64,000 bases of DNA from Paenibacillus rhizophilus (GCF_003854965.1 NZ_RQPI01000006.1:124001-188000), one strand, 5' to 3'; positions 1 through 8,697 are shown, counted from the stretch's first letter. The notes: generated from the letters alone by a model not told the origin. Made by a program: numbers and translations.

Positions 1-123
1 TTTTTTCATAAAGGGGAGCATCTGTTGAAACGTCGCGTCGCCCGCATCTGCAGCATATACGGCAGTCCCGATTCCGAGAGTCAGTACGACAGCGCCAATG
101 CCGATCCACAATTTCTTCTTCAT
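1..123 (-). CDS. Small secreted protein, N-terminal part only (runs off left edge)
   Basis: The 41 visible residues start MKKKLWIGIGAVVLTLG and form a classical signal peptide: a Lys-rich n-region, a hydrophobic core and a VYAAD cleavage region. ATTLQ-like mature sequence ending in MLPFMKK follows before the window edge. GGAGG lies about 8 bases upstream of the ATG. The signal peptide and the QMLPFMKK stretch resemble the short DUF2680/YckD-type exported proteins common in Paenibacillus, but too little is visible to be sure. It is probably an extracytoplasmic protein of about 60-100 residues and unknown function. Confidence 0.6.
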   Translation of the reverse strand, partial: MKKKLWIGIGAVVLTLGIGTAVYAADAGDATFQQMLPFMKK

Positions 124-250
124 TAAGTTCGCCTCCTTTTTCCGCAAATAAGCTGCGGCAATCGTTGCTTCTCCGCTTATTGAGATGGCTGAATGTAGTG
201 CCTTGTTCAAATCCATTGTATTCCTTAAATATGTAGAAAATATGAGGGGA

Positions 251-1021
251 CTAACACTCATGCCCGGTCAATCGGCCGATTGCATTCATCATATATTGGG
301 CAAAATCCGTCAATGCTTCTGGCTCCGGCTTCGCAGCCGACGGGTTTCCCGCGTATTCGCTTAGGGCCAGCCGGACGGTATCGCGATATTGTAAAGGCAG
401 ATTTAGTGCTCCCCACTCCCCGCCTTCTTTTTTGGAAGCAACGATACCCTCTTGCAGAAAGAATAGAACCCGGCAGAGGTTCAGCGTATAGTAGACCGGA
501 GAATGGACAATATTGTGAGGCGCGCCCTCGATATCGGAAAGAATGGAATCAAGATAGTACTGCCTGCCGACCGGAGCAAAGGCCTCCCTGACCGGCTTTC
601 CGTATAGGGCAACCCCCCGGTGATAAGTAACGGTGAAATGCGCCGCGAGGTCCGCATCCTCAAACCCTCCGCAAATATAATTTTCGTCCGTACGGTATTT
701 TTCCCGGTGATAGTCGGAGTAGTGAAACTCAAAAGGCGTCGGATAGACAAAATCAGTTAGACAGGACTCCAGAATAATGCTCAGCTCTATGCCGCGCCGA
801 TTCGGAAGCTCATCGTGAAGCGCAAGCAGCCTTTTGGCAATCCGCTTGTTCGTTTCCACAGACAGTTTCTCATAAGCGACTACCAGCAGATCGATATCGC
901 TCTCGGCGGGGTTAAAGCATCCCATGGCAAGTGAACCATGCAAATAAATACCGGCCAGATTATCCGTCATTTCCTCTTTGAATAATTGTACGAGTTGATC
1001 CAAAGCATGCCGGGTATCCAA
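251..1021 (-). CDS. AadA-like nucleotidyltransferase (aminoglycoside adenylyltransferase family)
   Basis: A 256-residue protein starting at TTG, with GGAGG about 9 bases upstream. The N-terminal third is a Pol-beta-type nucleotidyltransferase domain. It shows YLHGSLAMG followed by SDIDLLVV, the GSx(9-11)DxD metal-binding signature at roughly residues 27-50. The C-terminal half matches the helical DUF4111-type domain found in AadA/ANT(9) enzymes. Such enzymes transfer AMP to hydroxyls of spectinomycin/streptomycin-type antibiotics, but many chromosomal homologues have no demonstrated substrate. It stands alone, divergent from the MarR gene. The family call is secure; the antibiotic specificity is not visible from sequence. 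Confidence 0.85.
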   Translation of the reverse strand: MDTRHALDQLVQLFKEEMTDNLAGIYLHGSLAMGCFNPAESDIDLLVVAYEKLSVETNKRIAKRLLALHDELPNRRGIELSIILESCLTDFVYPTPFEFHYSDYHREKYRTDENYICGGFEDADLAAHFTVTYHRGVALYGKPVREAFAPVGRQYYLDSILSDIEGAPHNIVHSPVYYTLNLCRVLFFLQEGIVASKKEGGEWGALNLPLQYRDTVRLALSEYAGNPSAAKPEPEALTDFAQYMMNAIGRLTGHEC

Positions 1022-1138
1022 GAGTCGTTCCTCCTATACGCAAAATTCCATCCAGATGCTCCCATTATACAGAAAGGCGTTCTCTCTTCTATGTCAAAAT
1101 TGTAATAGACTGCATTTTGCATTCACTTAGTTTTTATT

Positions 1139-1151
1139 GTAAACTGTTTAC
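1139..1151. promoter_or_regulatory. Probable MarR operator in the leader of the MarR-exporter operon
   Basis: A perfect inverted repeat GTAAAC-T-GTTTAC lies 27 bases before the MarR start codon. MarR proteins usually bind short palindromes over their own promoter. The position fits autorepression of the regulator and the exporter behind it, which is an inference from placement and symmetry. Confidence 0.6.
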
Positions 1152-1178
1152 TACGATAACTAATGAGGAGCGTTTAAA

Positions 1179-1610
1179 ATGTACGATAATCGTCATACCG
1201 CCGAGGTTTATCATTCCTTTTTTTCCGTTGCCAGGCAGCTCAAAAGGCTCGCCCACCAAAGCGCCGCCGAAGTCGGTCTGACGGTCCATCAGCTCGATAT
1301 TCTGCGGTTGATCCGAAAGGTTCCCGGGCTTACCCAGAAGGAAGTGACCGAGCGGCTCCGGGTGCCCAAGAGCAGAGTCAGCCTGCATATTGACGCCCTC
1401 GTTGAAAAAGAGCTTGCCGTGCGTGAAACCTCTCCGCAGGATCGCAGGGAAACGCTGCTCCGCCCGACTTCGACCGGTGAAGAGCTGTGCGAACGGTACG
1501 ACCGGGAAGATCAATCGCGCCTGGCGCTTGACCAAGCATTACGGCAGTTCTCGGCGGAAGAGATCGGGAGCCTGCTGGATATGCATCAACGGCTGCTGGA
1601 TAAGCTGTAA
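1179..1610 (+). CDS. MarR-family transcriptional regulator
   Basis: 143 residues, the usual MarR length. The winged helix-turn-helix lies at about residues 35-100: LTVHQLDILRLIRKVPG, then LTQKEVTERLRVPKSRVSLHIDAL (shown in two parts here), then the wing VRETSPQDRRE. The C-terminal helix completes the dimer interface. The start ATG follows TGAGGAG. The ABC exporter gene begins 26 bases downstream on the same strand and a palindrome lies in the leader, so this is most likely the local repressor of that exporter, released by a toxic ligand. The ligand cannot be told from sequence. Confidence 0.93.
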   Translation: MYDNRHTAEVYHSFFSVARQLKRLAHQSAAEVGLTVHQLDILRLIRKVPGLTQKEVTERLRVPKSRVSLHIDALVEKELAVRETSPQDRRETLLRPTSTGEELCERYDREDQSRLALDQALRQFSAEEIGSLLDMHQRLLDKL

Positions 1611-1636
1611 CTATATAAAAAAGTTGGTGATTTGAT

Positions 1637-3445
1637 ATGTCAAGATTTAGCGGACATACCATGGGAAGAATGAAATTCGACGACTCGCTGGAGAACCCCG
1701 ACCTTTCCAAAGACATGCTGCTGCGGATTTCTCGCTATTTTCTGCCCTATTGGAAACAGACGCTTGTCGTGCTGGCGATTCTGCTTGCGACCTCTGTGCT
1801 TGGATTGCTGCCGCCACTGCTCGTTCAGCAAATCGTCGACCATGCGCTTCCGGGCAAGGATTTACGGCTGCTCGTCTTTCTGGTTGTGGGCTCACTGGCC
1901 GCGACCATCGCTTCCGGTTTGCTGGGGGTACTCCAGAGCTATTTAAATTCTTTTGTTTCGCAAAATATCGTCTATGACATGAAAAACCAGATGTACCGCC
2001 ATCTGCAGGGAATGCCGCTGCAGTTCTTCTCGAATGTAAAGCAGGGCGAGGTGATTACGCGAATGACCAGCGATATTTCGGGGATTCAAGGAGTGTTCAG
2101 CGGAACGATCGTGAATTTTGCCAGCAATTTGCTGATGCTGGTCACGACGGCGGGGACGCTTTTTTGGATGAACTGGAAGCTGGCCTTGGTCAGCGTGTTC
2201 GTTGTCCCCTTGTTTGTCGCGCCTACCCGCAAGATGGGCAGCGTCCGCTGGAAGCTGGCGAAACAAACGCAGGAGAAAATCTCCGAGCAAAACCATATTA
2301 TCCAAGAAACGCTCAGCCTTAGCGGCTATATGCTGATGAAGCTGTTTACTCAGGAGGACCGGGAACGGGACCGCTTCAAAACCGTCAGCGCGGAAACGAC
2401 ACATCTGCAAATCAGGGAATCCATGGCCGGCCGCTGGTTTATGATGCTGGTGAACACATTCGCGTCCATCGGCCCCATGCTGATTTACCTGTACGGTGGC
2501 TATCTGTTCATCCAAGGAGAGATTACCGTCGGAGCCATTATCGCCTTTGTTGCGCTGCTCGGCAGACTGTACGCTCCGGTGGGGCAGCTTACGAATTTGT
2601 ACGTGGACATCAAACGGTCGGTCGCCCTGTTCGAGCGCATCTTCGATTACTTCGACATGGAGCCGCAGATCGCCGACGCTCCCGGGGCCCTCTCCTTGAA
2701 CGGAGCAGGAAGCGGCATCGAATTCCGGAACGTCAGCTTTGCCTATCAGCTGGATAAGCCGGCGCTGCGGAATATTTCCTTCAAGGCCGAACCGGGCACA
2801 ATGACCGCCCTCGTCGGTCCGAGCGGAGCGGGAAAAACAACGATTACGAACCTCATCCCCCGGCTGTATAATGCCGATTCGGGCAGCATCCGGATTGGCG
2901 GAGCGGACATCGCTTCGATAACTTTGAAGTCCTTGCGGTCCGGCATCGGGCTGGTCACGCAGGACACTTACCTGTTTAACGGAACGATCCGCGAGAATCT
3001 CCTGTATGCGAACGAAGAAGCGACCGATGAAGAGATATTGCAGGCTTGCCAAGCGGCTTACATTCACGATTTCATCAAGGAACTTCCGGATGGCTACGAC
3101 ACGGTTGTGGGCAATCGGGGGATCAAGCTCTCGGGCGGAGAGAGACAGCGCCTCTCCATCGCAAGGGTTCTGCTGAAGAACCCGTCGATCATCATTATGG
3201 ACGAAGCAACGTCTTCCCTTGACACCGTCTCGGAATTTTATGTGCAGCAGGCGATGGCGGTTCTGTTGAAGAACAAGACCAGCATCGTCATCGCCCACCG
3301 CCTGTCCACGATTATGTCGGCGGACAACATCCTTGTCGTCAAGGAAGGCAAGGTTGTTGAGGAAGGAAAGCATGAGCAGCTTTTGGAGAAGAGCGGGGTT
3401 TACAAGGACTTATACGATAAACAGTTTGGGAAAAAAGTCACTTAA
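1637..3445 (+). CDS. ABC exporter half-transporter, multidrug/lipid type
   Basis: 602 residues with a fused membrane domain (about residues 30-310, six helices) and ATPase domain (about 355-590). Walker A is GPSGAGKT, the signature LSGGERQR and Walker B IIIMDEATSSLD with the catalytic Glu; IAHRLST carries the switch His. This is the layout of homodimeric exporters of the MsbA/LmrA/BmrA type. A MarR regulator sits immediately upstream, so export of a toxic compound is the likely job. The stop codon overlaps the stop of the convergent treR by four bases (TTAA read on both strands). The substrate is unknown. Confidence 0.93.
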   Translation: MSRFSGHTMGRMKFDDSLENPDLSKDMLLRISRYFLPYWKQTLVVLAILLATSVLGLLPPLLVQQIVDHALPGKDLRLLVFLVVGSLAATIASGLLGVLQSYLNSFVSQNIVYDMKNQMYRHLQGMPLQFFSNVKQGEVITRMTSDISGIQGVFSGTIVNFASNLLMLVTTAGTLFWMNWKLALVSVFVVPLFVAPTRKMGSVRWKLAKQTQEKISEQNHIIQETLSLSGYMLMKLFTQEDRERDRFKTVSAETTHLQIRESMAGRWFMMLVNTFASIGPMLIYLYGGYLFIQGEITVGAIIAFVALLGRLYAPVGQLTNLYVDIKRSVALFERIFDYFDMEPQIADAPGALSLNGAGSGIEFRNVSFAYQLDKPALRNISFKAEPGTMTALVGPSGAGKTTITNLIPRLYNADSGSIRIGGADIASITLKSLRSGIGLVTQDTYLFNGTIRENLLYANEEATDEEILQACQAAYIHDFIKELPDGYDTVVGNRGIKLSGGERQRLSIARVLLKNPSIIIMDEATSSLDTVSEFYVQQAMAVLLKNKTSIVIAHRLSTIMSADNILVVKEGKVVEEGKHEQLLEKSGVYKDLYDKQFGKKVT

Positions 3446-4158
3446 TGCGCCCTGCGGGCAAAGTCGACAAACCGGAATTTATCCAGTCTGTGCCTCGACT
3501 CCGTATACTGAAACAGCGTCGTATCCTCCAGATACACATAATTGCGTACGACCACGACATGGGAAAGATTATTCAGGTCGAGCAGGGCCCGGTCTTCGGG
3601 CGTTGCCGGCTCGACTGATATTTCTTTTTTGGCGTAGCTGATCGATAAATTCAAAGTATTCTCCAAATAATCGTAAATCGACCTTGCGGCAATTTCCGGA
3701 GTCAATGTCCCTACCCTTTCCGGTACAAAATAATCCTTGTCGAGAATGACCCGCTCCCCTTCAATCTCGCGGGAACGGATCACTTCCCACACCGTTGTTC
3801 CCTCATTAAGATCCAAATGCGCCGAAATGACCCGGGACGCTGGAACCCGTTCCGTCTTATAGACAAGCGTTCTTGATTTACGGCCCAATCTCTCAGACAT
3901 TTCCTTAAAACTGATCAGGCCCGTAATGGGGAATTTCATCTTACCCAAATCGAGTACAAAAGAACCTTTGCCTTTGACTTTGTGTATATATCCATTCTGC
4001 GACAGAAGACCCAGCGCCTTGCGCACCGTTTCCCTTGAAGTTCCGTAGCTGTCGGCCAGCTCGCTCTCCGATGGGATTTTGGCGCCGGCAGGTATGTCGC
4101 CGTTTTGGATTTTCTCCGCGTAATCGTTATAAATGGTCCAATAAATATTGGCGCTCAC
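3442..4158 (-). CDS. treR: Trehalose operon repressor, GntR/HutC family
   Basis: 238 residues from a GTG start with GGTG 9 bases upstream. The N-terminal GntR winged helix-turn-helix (about residues 5-75) contains IPSESELADSYGTSRETVRKAL. A UTRA effector domain follows (about 95-235), as in Bacillus TreR, which binds trehalose 6-phosphate and then leaves its operators. It is the last gene of the treA-treP-treR run and is separated from treP by 90 bases with a hairpin. A partial copy of the operator motif lies just upstream of its start, suggesting weak autoregulation. The identification rests on domains plus context. Confidence 0.93.
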   Translation of the reverse strand: MSANIYWTIYNDYAEKIQNGDIPAGAKIPSESELADSYGTSRETVRKALGLLSQNGYIHKVKGKGSFVLDLGKMKFPITGLISFKEMSERLGRKSRTLVYKTERVPASRVISAHLDLNEGTTVWEVIRSREIEGERVILDKDYFVPERVGTLTPEIAARSIYDYLENTLNLSISYAKKEISVEPATPEDRALLDLNNLSHVVVVRNYVYLEDTTLFQYTESRHRLDKFRFVDFARRAH

Positions 4159-4171
4159 CGTTTATCACCAT

Positions 4172-4184
4172 CCTGTATATAGCA
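4172..4184. promoter_or_regulatory. Partial TreR operator upstream of treR
   Basis: CCTGTATATAGCA keeps the left ten bases of the CCTGTATATACAGG palindrome found in the treA promoter but has lost the right arm. It lies 14 bases before the treR start. It is a possible weak autoregulatory site. Confidence 0.4.
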
Positions 4185-4200
4185 TAACCTGAAGATAACA

Positions 4201-4240
4201 AGAAGCACAGCCCCTAGGACTGCGCTTCTTTTGTTTTGTA
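4201..4240 (-). terminator. Hairpin between treP and treR
   Basis: AGAAGCGCAG pairs with CTGTGCTTCT (one G-U) around a short loop. The poly-T side is better on the plus strand (TTTTGTTTT), so on the minus strand it is more likely an attenuating or processing hairpin than a full stop. It could lower treR expression relative to treP. Confidence 0.45.
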
Positions 4241-4249
4241 CAGAGCCGT

Positions 4250-6259
4250 TTAGATACCCTGAGTGGATAAATGAACCTTCAACACGATATCCCGTCCGGA
4301 AACCGTTTCTCCGGCAGACTCCTCGGTTACACGCTCCACAATGGGCTGTCCGTCCGGAATAATGATTGGAGTAATAACCGGAAGTCTGGCTTGGAGGATG
4401 GCCTCCCTGTCAAACTCGATCAGCAGCTGACCGGCCTTCACTTCATCGTCGATGCCGACATGCGTCGTAAAGGGAACGCCTTTCAGCGACACGGTGTTGA
4501 TGCCGACATGAATCAGAATCTGGACGCCGGTGGCATGCTCCAGAACAATGGCATGTTTGCTCTTGATGATATGCACGACCTTGGCGTCGAACGGAGCGAC
4601 AACCCGGCCATCCGAAGGCTCGATGGCAATGCCTTGTCCCATCTGGCGTTCGGCGAAAGCCGGATCGGGCACATTCTCAAGCGGAACGACCCGGCCTGCA
4701 AGCGGAGCGAGAATATCCAACACATTGACAGCTTCCCCTGCCGAGACAGCCGGAGCCGACAGGGATACGGCTTCTGTTTCGGCTACCCCAGCAGTCTCGG
4801 AGGAGATTTCCCCTGACGTTGATCCATTGTCAGCATTAGCTCCCCCAGCCTTGCGGGAGGCTACTTTGCCATAAGCCGCTGTCAGCAGGAACGGAACGAC
4901 AAGCACGATGGCCATGCCGACGAAGAAGACGCCCCACTGGTTCGGAAAAATGGACAGAAAGCCGGGAATGCCGCCGACACCGATAGACGATGCCAGAACG
5001 TGATTGATCGTTAGCACCAGTCCGCCTAACGCGGAACCGATCATGCCGAAGATGAACGGATATTTATAGCGGATATTGACCCCGAAAATAGCAGGCTCGG
5101 TAACGCCGAGAAATGCCGAGACGGAGGAAGTGACAGCAAGGCCCTTGGACTTCTGCTCGCGGAATACAAACAGCATGGCGAGCGCAGCCGAGCCCTGGGC
5201 GATATTGGAGAGCGCCAGCATCGGCCACAGGAAGGTCCCTCCCGTATTGCCGATAAGCTGCACGTCAACAGCCAGGAACGTATGGTGCATCCCGGTCACG
5301 ACCAGCAGCGCGTAAATTCCGCCGTACAGCAAGCCGCCAACTGCAGGAAGCGTATTGAACACATGCACCAGCCCGTTCGTGATCGCGTTTCCAATTGCAA
5401 AGGTGACCGGCCCGATGATTGTAAAAGCCAGGAACCCCGTTACCAGCAGCGCCACCGGAGCGACGACGAGCAGCTTGATGGAGTCATGCACCTTCTTGTT
5501 CAGGAATCTCTCAATCCGGGCAAGCAGGTAAGCCGATACGAGGACCGGAAGCACCTGACCTTGGTAGCCTATTTTCTCCAACTGCCAGCCGAACAGATTC
5601 CAATGCGGAATCTTGCCTTCCTGCGAGGCCTGGGCGTAGGCCCATGCATTCAATAGATCCGGGTGGACCAGGATCAGGCCGAGTACAATCCCAAGCAGCG
5701 GACTGCCGCCGAACCGGGTCGCGGCGGACCAGCCGATAAGCGCCGGCAGGAAGGTGAACGCGGTATTGGCGATCAGGTTGATAATGCCGGCGAAGTCCGT
5801 CCATGCCGGGTATTCCTGCACCAGGGACCGGCCTTCGAAGAAGATGCCGGGGCCCGTCAAAATATTATTGATGCCGAGCAGCAAACCTGCGGTGACGATG
5901 GCAGGCAAAATCGGAATAAAGATATCCGCCAGCGTCTTGATCGCCTGCTGAAGCGGGTTTTGTTTTTTACCGGCAACCTTCTTTACGTCATCCTTGGAGG
6001 AACGCTGCCCCCCGGTGATGGCGATCATTTCATTATATACCTTGTCCACAAGACCGGGGCCGATTACGACCTGAAATTGCCCCTGGGAAGAGAAATGCCC
6101 CTTCACCAAATCATTCTGCTCCAGCAGCTTCTGATCGACCTTCTTTTCGTCAACCAGGGCAAACCTCAATCTCGTGACACAATGCGTTGCGGCCTCGATG
6201 TTGTCCGCTCCGCCGACAGCCTGGACGATCTTCTCCACATTTGCTCTATCTACAGCCAT
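4250..6259 (-). CDS. treP: PTS trehalose-specific EIIBCA transporter
   Basis: 669 residues. The EIIB domain (about 5-80) has the phosphorylated Cys27 in THCVTRLRF. The EIIC membrane domain spans about 105-455. A complete glucose-type EIIA domain follows a Ser/Ala/Glu-rich linker (about 470-510) and carries the phospho-His in ILIHVGINT (about 585). The protein imports trehalose as trehalose 6-phosphate using PEP through HPr. Many TreP proteins, including that of B. subtilis, lack EIIA and borrow it from another permease; this one is self-sufficient. The start ATG has AAGGGAG upstream. treA lies 48 bases upstream in the same operon and supplies the next enzyme. Confidence 0.95.
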   Translation of the reverse strand: MAVDRANVEKIVQAVGGADNIEAATHCVTRLRFALVDEKKVDQKLLEQNDLVKGHFSSQGQFQVVIGPGLVDKVYNEMIAITGGQRSSKDDVKKVAGKKQNPLQQAIKTLADIFIPILPAIVTAGLLLGINNILTGPGIFFEGRSLVQEYPAWTDFAGIINLIANTAFTFLPALIGWSAATRFGGSPLLGIVLGLILVHPDLLNAWAYAQASQEGKIPHWNLFGWQLEKIGYQGQVLPVLVSAYLLARIERFLNKKVHDSIKLLVVAPVALLVTGFLAFTIIGPVTFAIGNAITNGLVHVFNTLPAVGGLLYGGIYALLVVTGMHHTFLAVDVQLIGNTGGTFLWPMLALSNIAQGSAALAMLFVFREQKSKGLAVTSSVSAFLGVTEPAIFGVNIRYKYPFIFGMIGSALGGLVLTINHVLASSIGVGGIPGFLSIFPNQWGVFFVGMAIVLVVPFLLTAAYGKVASRKAGGANADNGSTSGEISSETAGVAETEAVSLSAPAVSAGEAVNVLDILAPLAGRVVPLENVPDPAFAERQMGQGIAIEPSDGRVVAPFDAKVVHIIKSKHAIVLEHATGVQILIHVGINTVSLKGVPFTTHVGIDDEVKAGQLLIEFDREAILQARLPVITPIIIPDGQPIVERVTEESAGETVSGRDIVLKVHLSTQGI

Positions 6260-6307
6260 TGGTTCTCGCTCCCTTCTAATCTATACCATATCGGAATATT
6301 ATGAGAT

Positions 6308-8008
6308 CTATCGGATAATCCACATATAGGAGGCATAAGGGGATAGCTCAATCCGCGCTTTCAGCTCCGGAGCCTCCTTCGTATTGCCGGCCAGCAGCTC
6401 TGACGATCCGCCCTCCAAAAGCTTCGCTGCAAATGCTTCCGGGAACTCGAAGACCGCCTCGCTGTCACTGAAATTGGAAACGACCGCCACGGTCTCCCCA
6501 TCGCTGATCCGCGCATAAGCGAACACCTGCGGATGTCCTTCGTCCAGACGCTCATACCGCCCGTCGGTCAGGACGTCGATTTCCTTGCGCAGCGCAATCA
6601 GCTTCTTATAATGGCTGTATACGGAATCCGGGTCGTTAAGCTGGTTCTTGACGTTAATCTCGCGATAGCGTTCGTCCACCTTGATCCAAGGCGTTCCGGT
6701 TGTAAAGCCCGCCTGCGGACCGTCATCCCATTGCATCGGTGTGCGTGAATTGTCACGGGACCGTTCGCGGATAATATCCAGCGCCTCTTCCGGGGTCTTT
6801 CCCTGCTCCTGCAAAATGACGTACATGTTCCGGGATTCAATATCCCGCAGCTCTCCGATATCGTTCCAGTGCGGATTCGGCATGCCGATTTCTTCCCCTT
6901 GGAACACGTAAGGCGTTCCCTGAAGACCGTGCAGCGTCGTCGCCAGCATTTTGGCGCATTCCGTCCGGTACTCGCCATCATCGGCGAATCGGGACAATGC
7001 CCGCGGCTGATCGTGGTTGTTCAGGAACAGGGCATTCCAGCCGCCCCCTTGCTGCATGCCGATCTGCCAATGCGAAAGCAGCGCTTTCAGCTGCTCGAAA
7101 TCATAAGGCATCAGCTCCCATTTTCGACCGCCCGGATAATCGACCTTGAGGTGGTGGAAATTGAAGGTCATCGAGAACTCCTGTTCCTTCGGATTGGAAT
7201 ACCGGATACAGTGCTCCATCGTCGTCGAAGACATTTCGCCAACTGTCACGGTATCGGGACCGAATACTCTCCGGTTCATTTCCTTGAGATACTCGTGAAC
7301 CCTCGGTCCGTCCGTGTAGTATTTCCTTCCGTCTCCGGGAGGAACGCTGCCGTCGTCTTCCGGAAAGCGCTGGTCCTTGGAGATCAGGTTGATAACGTCC
7401 ATCCGGAAACCGCTGACTCCCTTGTTCGCCCAGAAGTTCATAAGCTGGTAGACTTCTTCCCTGACCTTCGGATTTTCCCAGTTCAGGTCAGCCTGCGTCT
7501 TGTCGAACAACGTAAGAAAATATTGCCCGGTCCCCTCATCGTACTGCCAAGCGGAACCGCCGAATTTGGACTGCCAGTTGTTAGGAGCGCTTCCATCCGG
7601 CTTCGGATCTTTCCAGATATAATAATCACGAAACGGATTGTCCTTGGATTTCTTGGCCTCTTGAAACCATCTATGCTCCGTCGAGGAATGATTGACAACG
7701 ATGTCCAGCATCAGGCGCATGCCTCTGCGCCGGGCCTCGGCCGCGAGCTCGTCGAAATCCTCCATCGTGCCGAACTGCGGATCGATTTCGCAATAATCGG
7801 CTACGTCGTAACCGTTATCATTCTGCGGCGACACATAAACCGGCTGCAGCCAAATAATGTCGATGCCAAGATCCTGCAAATAATCCAACTTTTCGAGCAG
7901 CCCCCGGATATCACCCTGTCCGCTGCCTGTCGTATCCTTGAAGCTTTTCGGGTATACCTGATAAACCGTGGAGCGCCGCCACCACTCCTGCTTTTTTACT
8001 TCATTCAC
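6308..8008 (-). CDS. treA: Trehalose-6-phosphate hydrolase (alpha,alpha-phosphotrehalase)
   Basis: 566 residues, family GH13. The N-terminus WWRRSTVYQVYPKSF and the (beta/alpha)8 motifs are intact: DIVVNHSS, GFRMDVINLI (nucleophile Asp), TVGEMS (acid/base Glu) and NNHDQPR. Cytoplasmic; it splits trehalose 6-phosphate into glucose and glucose 6-phosphate. The GTG start has GGGAGGG eight bases upstream. It is the first gene of the operon, directly behind a promoter with two TreR-type operators. treC is the name used in enterics for the same activity. Length and motifs are full, so the gene should be functional. Confidence 0.96.
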   Translation of the reverse strand: MNEVKKQEWWRRSTVYQVYPKSFKDTTGSGQGDIRGLLEKLDYLQDLGIDIIWLQPVYVSPQNDNGYDVADYCEIDPQFGTMEDFDELAAEARRRGMRLMLDIVVNHSSTEHRWFQEAKKSKDNPFRDYYIWKDPKPDGSAPNNWQSKFGGSAWQYDEGTGQYFLTLFDKTQADLNWENPKVREEVYQLMNFWANKGVSGFRMDVINLISKDQRFPEDDGSVPPGDGRKYYTDGPRVHEYLKEMNRRVFGPDTVTVGEMSSTTMEHCIRYSNPKEQEFSMTFNFHHLKVDYPGGRKWELMPYDFEQLKALLSHWQIGMQQGGGWNALFLNNHDQPRALSRFADDGEYRTECAKMLATTLHGLQGTPYVFQGEEIGMPNPHWNDIGELRDIESRNMYVILQEQGKTPEEALDIIRERSRDNSRTPMQWDDGPQAGFTTGTPWIKVDERYREINVKNQLNDPDSVYSHYKKLIALRKEIDVLTDGRYERLDEGHPQVFAYARISDGETVAVVSNFSDSEAVFEFPEAFAAKLLEGGSSELLAGNTKEAPELKARIELSPYASYMWIIR

Positions 8009-8116
8009 GGCCTGATCCCTCCCGCTGAATATATAATTTCCTAGAAAACTTCCTATAACACTTCATTGTAGCGTTTTCGTAAAATGGTGCAGACAATCTG
8101 CGAATCCTCATACCAA

Positions 8117-8190
8117 CCTGTATATACAGGATTTTTTTCTTACCCCTATACTAATCCTGTATATACAAGTTGTCAATGAAAGCGCTCGAA
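8117..8190 (-). promoter_or_regulatory. treA promoter with two TreR operators and a candidate cre site
   Basis: Reading leftward, TTGACA (8176-8171) and TAGTAT (8153-8148) are spaced by 17 bases, a good sigma-A promoter. The palindrome CCTGTATATACAAG (8156-8169) fills the spacer, and a perfect palindrome CCTGTATATACAGG (8117-8130) lies just past the expected start point. The core TGTATATACA is the known Bacillus TreR operator core. TGAAAGCGCTCGAA (8177-8190) resembles a CcpA cre site and abuts the -35 box. Together this predicts repression by TreR and modulation by CcpA. Confidence 0.85.
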
Positions 8191-8198
8191 TTTTATCG

Positions 8199-8266
8199 AA
8201 AAAAAGCACTTTCCGGATCGTTCATGTACCCTAAAGGGCACAGTAAGCAACCGAAAAGTGCATTTT
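8199..8266 (-). terminator. Hairpin with T-run upstream of the tre promoter
   Basis: GCACTTTTCGG and CCGGAAAGTGC pair (10 of 11) around a loop that itself has a small CCCT/AGGG stem, followed on the minus strand by seven T. It lies between the ferredoxin terminator and the tre promoter and probably insulates the operon from read-through. Confidence 0.6.
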
Positions 8267-8378
8267 GTCCGGGCAGAATAGTTGAAGCACATAAAAATAG
8301 AGGCTTGAATCATGCGGTTTATTAAACTGGGGACAACCGCAAAATGCGGACCGAAAAGTAAATATGCCGCCGCAAACC

Positions 8379-8435
8379 AAAAAATCCCCCTCGGGTTGTC
8401 CGCTCCAAGCGGAACAAACAACCCAAGAAGGATTT
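8379..8435 (-). terminator. Terminator of the ferredoxin gene
   Basis: On the minus strand a stepped stem forms: AAATCC with GGATTT, GGGTTGT with ACAACCC, and CCGCT with AGCGG. A TTTTTT tract follows. It starts 29 bases after the ferredoxin stop codon. Confidence 0.8.
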
Positions 8436-8463
8436 GGTGTAAAGATCGATGCTAAAAAACAGC

Positions 8464-8697
8464 TTATGCAAACGGAGCGGCTGCTGTCTTGATACAGCTC
8501 GTCGGACAGCTGTCAACGGCATCAGACAGTTCTTCCAGCAGGTCGCTCGAGATGAGCGTAACGCCCTTATTGTTATCGCCCTCGAAAATCACTTCCGCCA
8601 AACCGTCATCATCGAAATCGAAAATTTCCGGAGCCGCGGAGCCGCAGCTTCCGCAAGCGATACAAGAATCCTTTTTAACCAGTACATATTTACTCAT
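8464..8697 (-). CDS. fer: Ferredoxin, single [4Fe-4S] Bacillus type
   Basis: 77 residues from the ATG at 8697, which has GAGGAG about 9 bases upstream; an in-frame GTG three codons earlier has worse spacing. The cluster ligands are CIACGSCGSAAPEIF near the N-terminus and a distal Cys in SCPTSCIKT. The acidic middle (FDFDDDGLAEV) is typical of the low-potential electron carrier Fer of Bacilli. It is monocistronic with its own terminator. Possible partners in this window are the YumC-type ferredoxin reductase (31.2 kb) and the Rieske oxygenase just upstream, but no direct link is shown. Confidence 0.94.
   Translation of the reverse strand: MSKYVLVKKDSCIACGSCGSAAPEIFDFDDDGLAEVIFEGDNNKGVTLISSDLLEELSDAVDSCPTSCIKTAAAPFA

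Noticed and set aside
1943..3373. Long open frame (476 codons) antisense to the first ABC exporter
   Set aside because: It has no ribosome site or recognisable domain and mirrors a clearly real gene; it arises from GC-rich third positions.
6869..8044. 391-codon frame antisense to treA
   Set aside because: Shadow of an intact GH13 gene with no start signal of its own.
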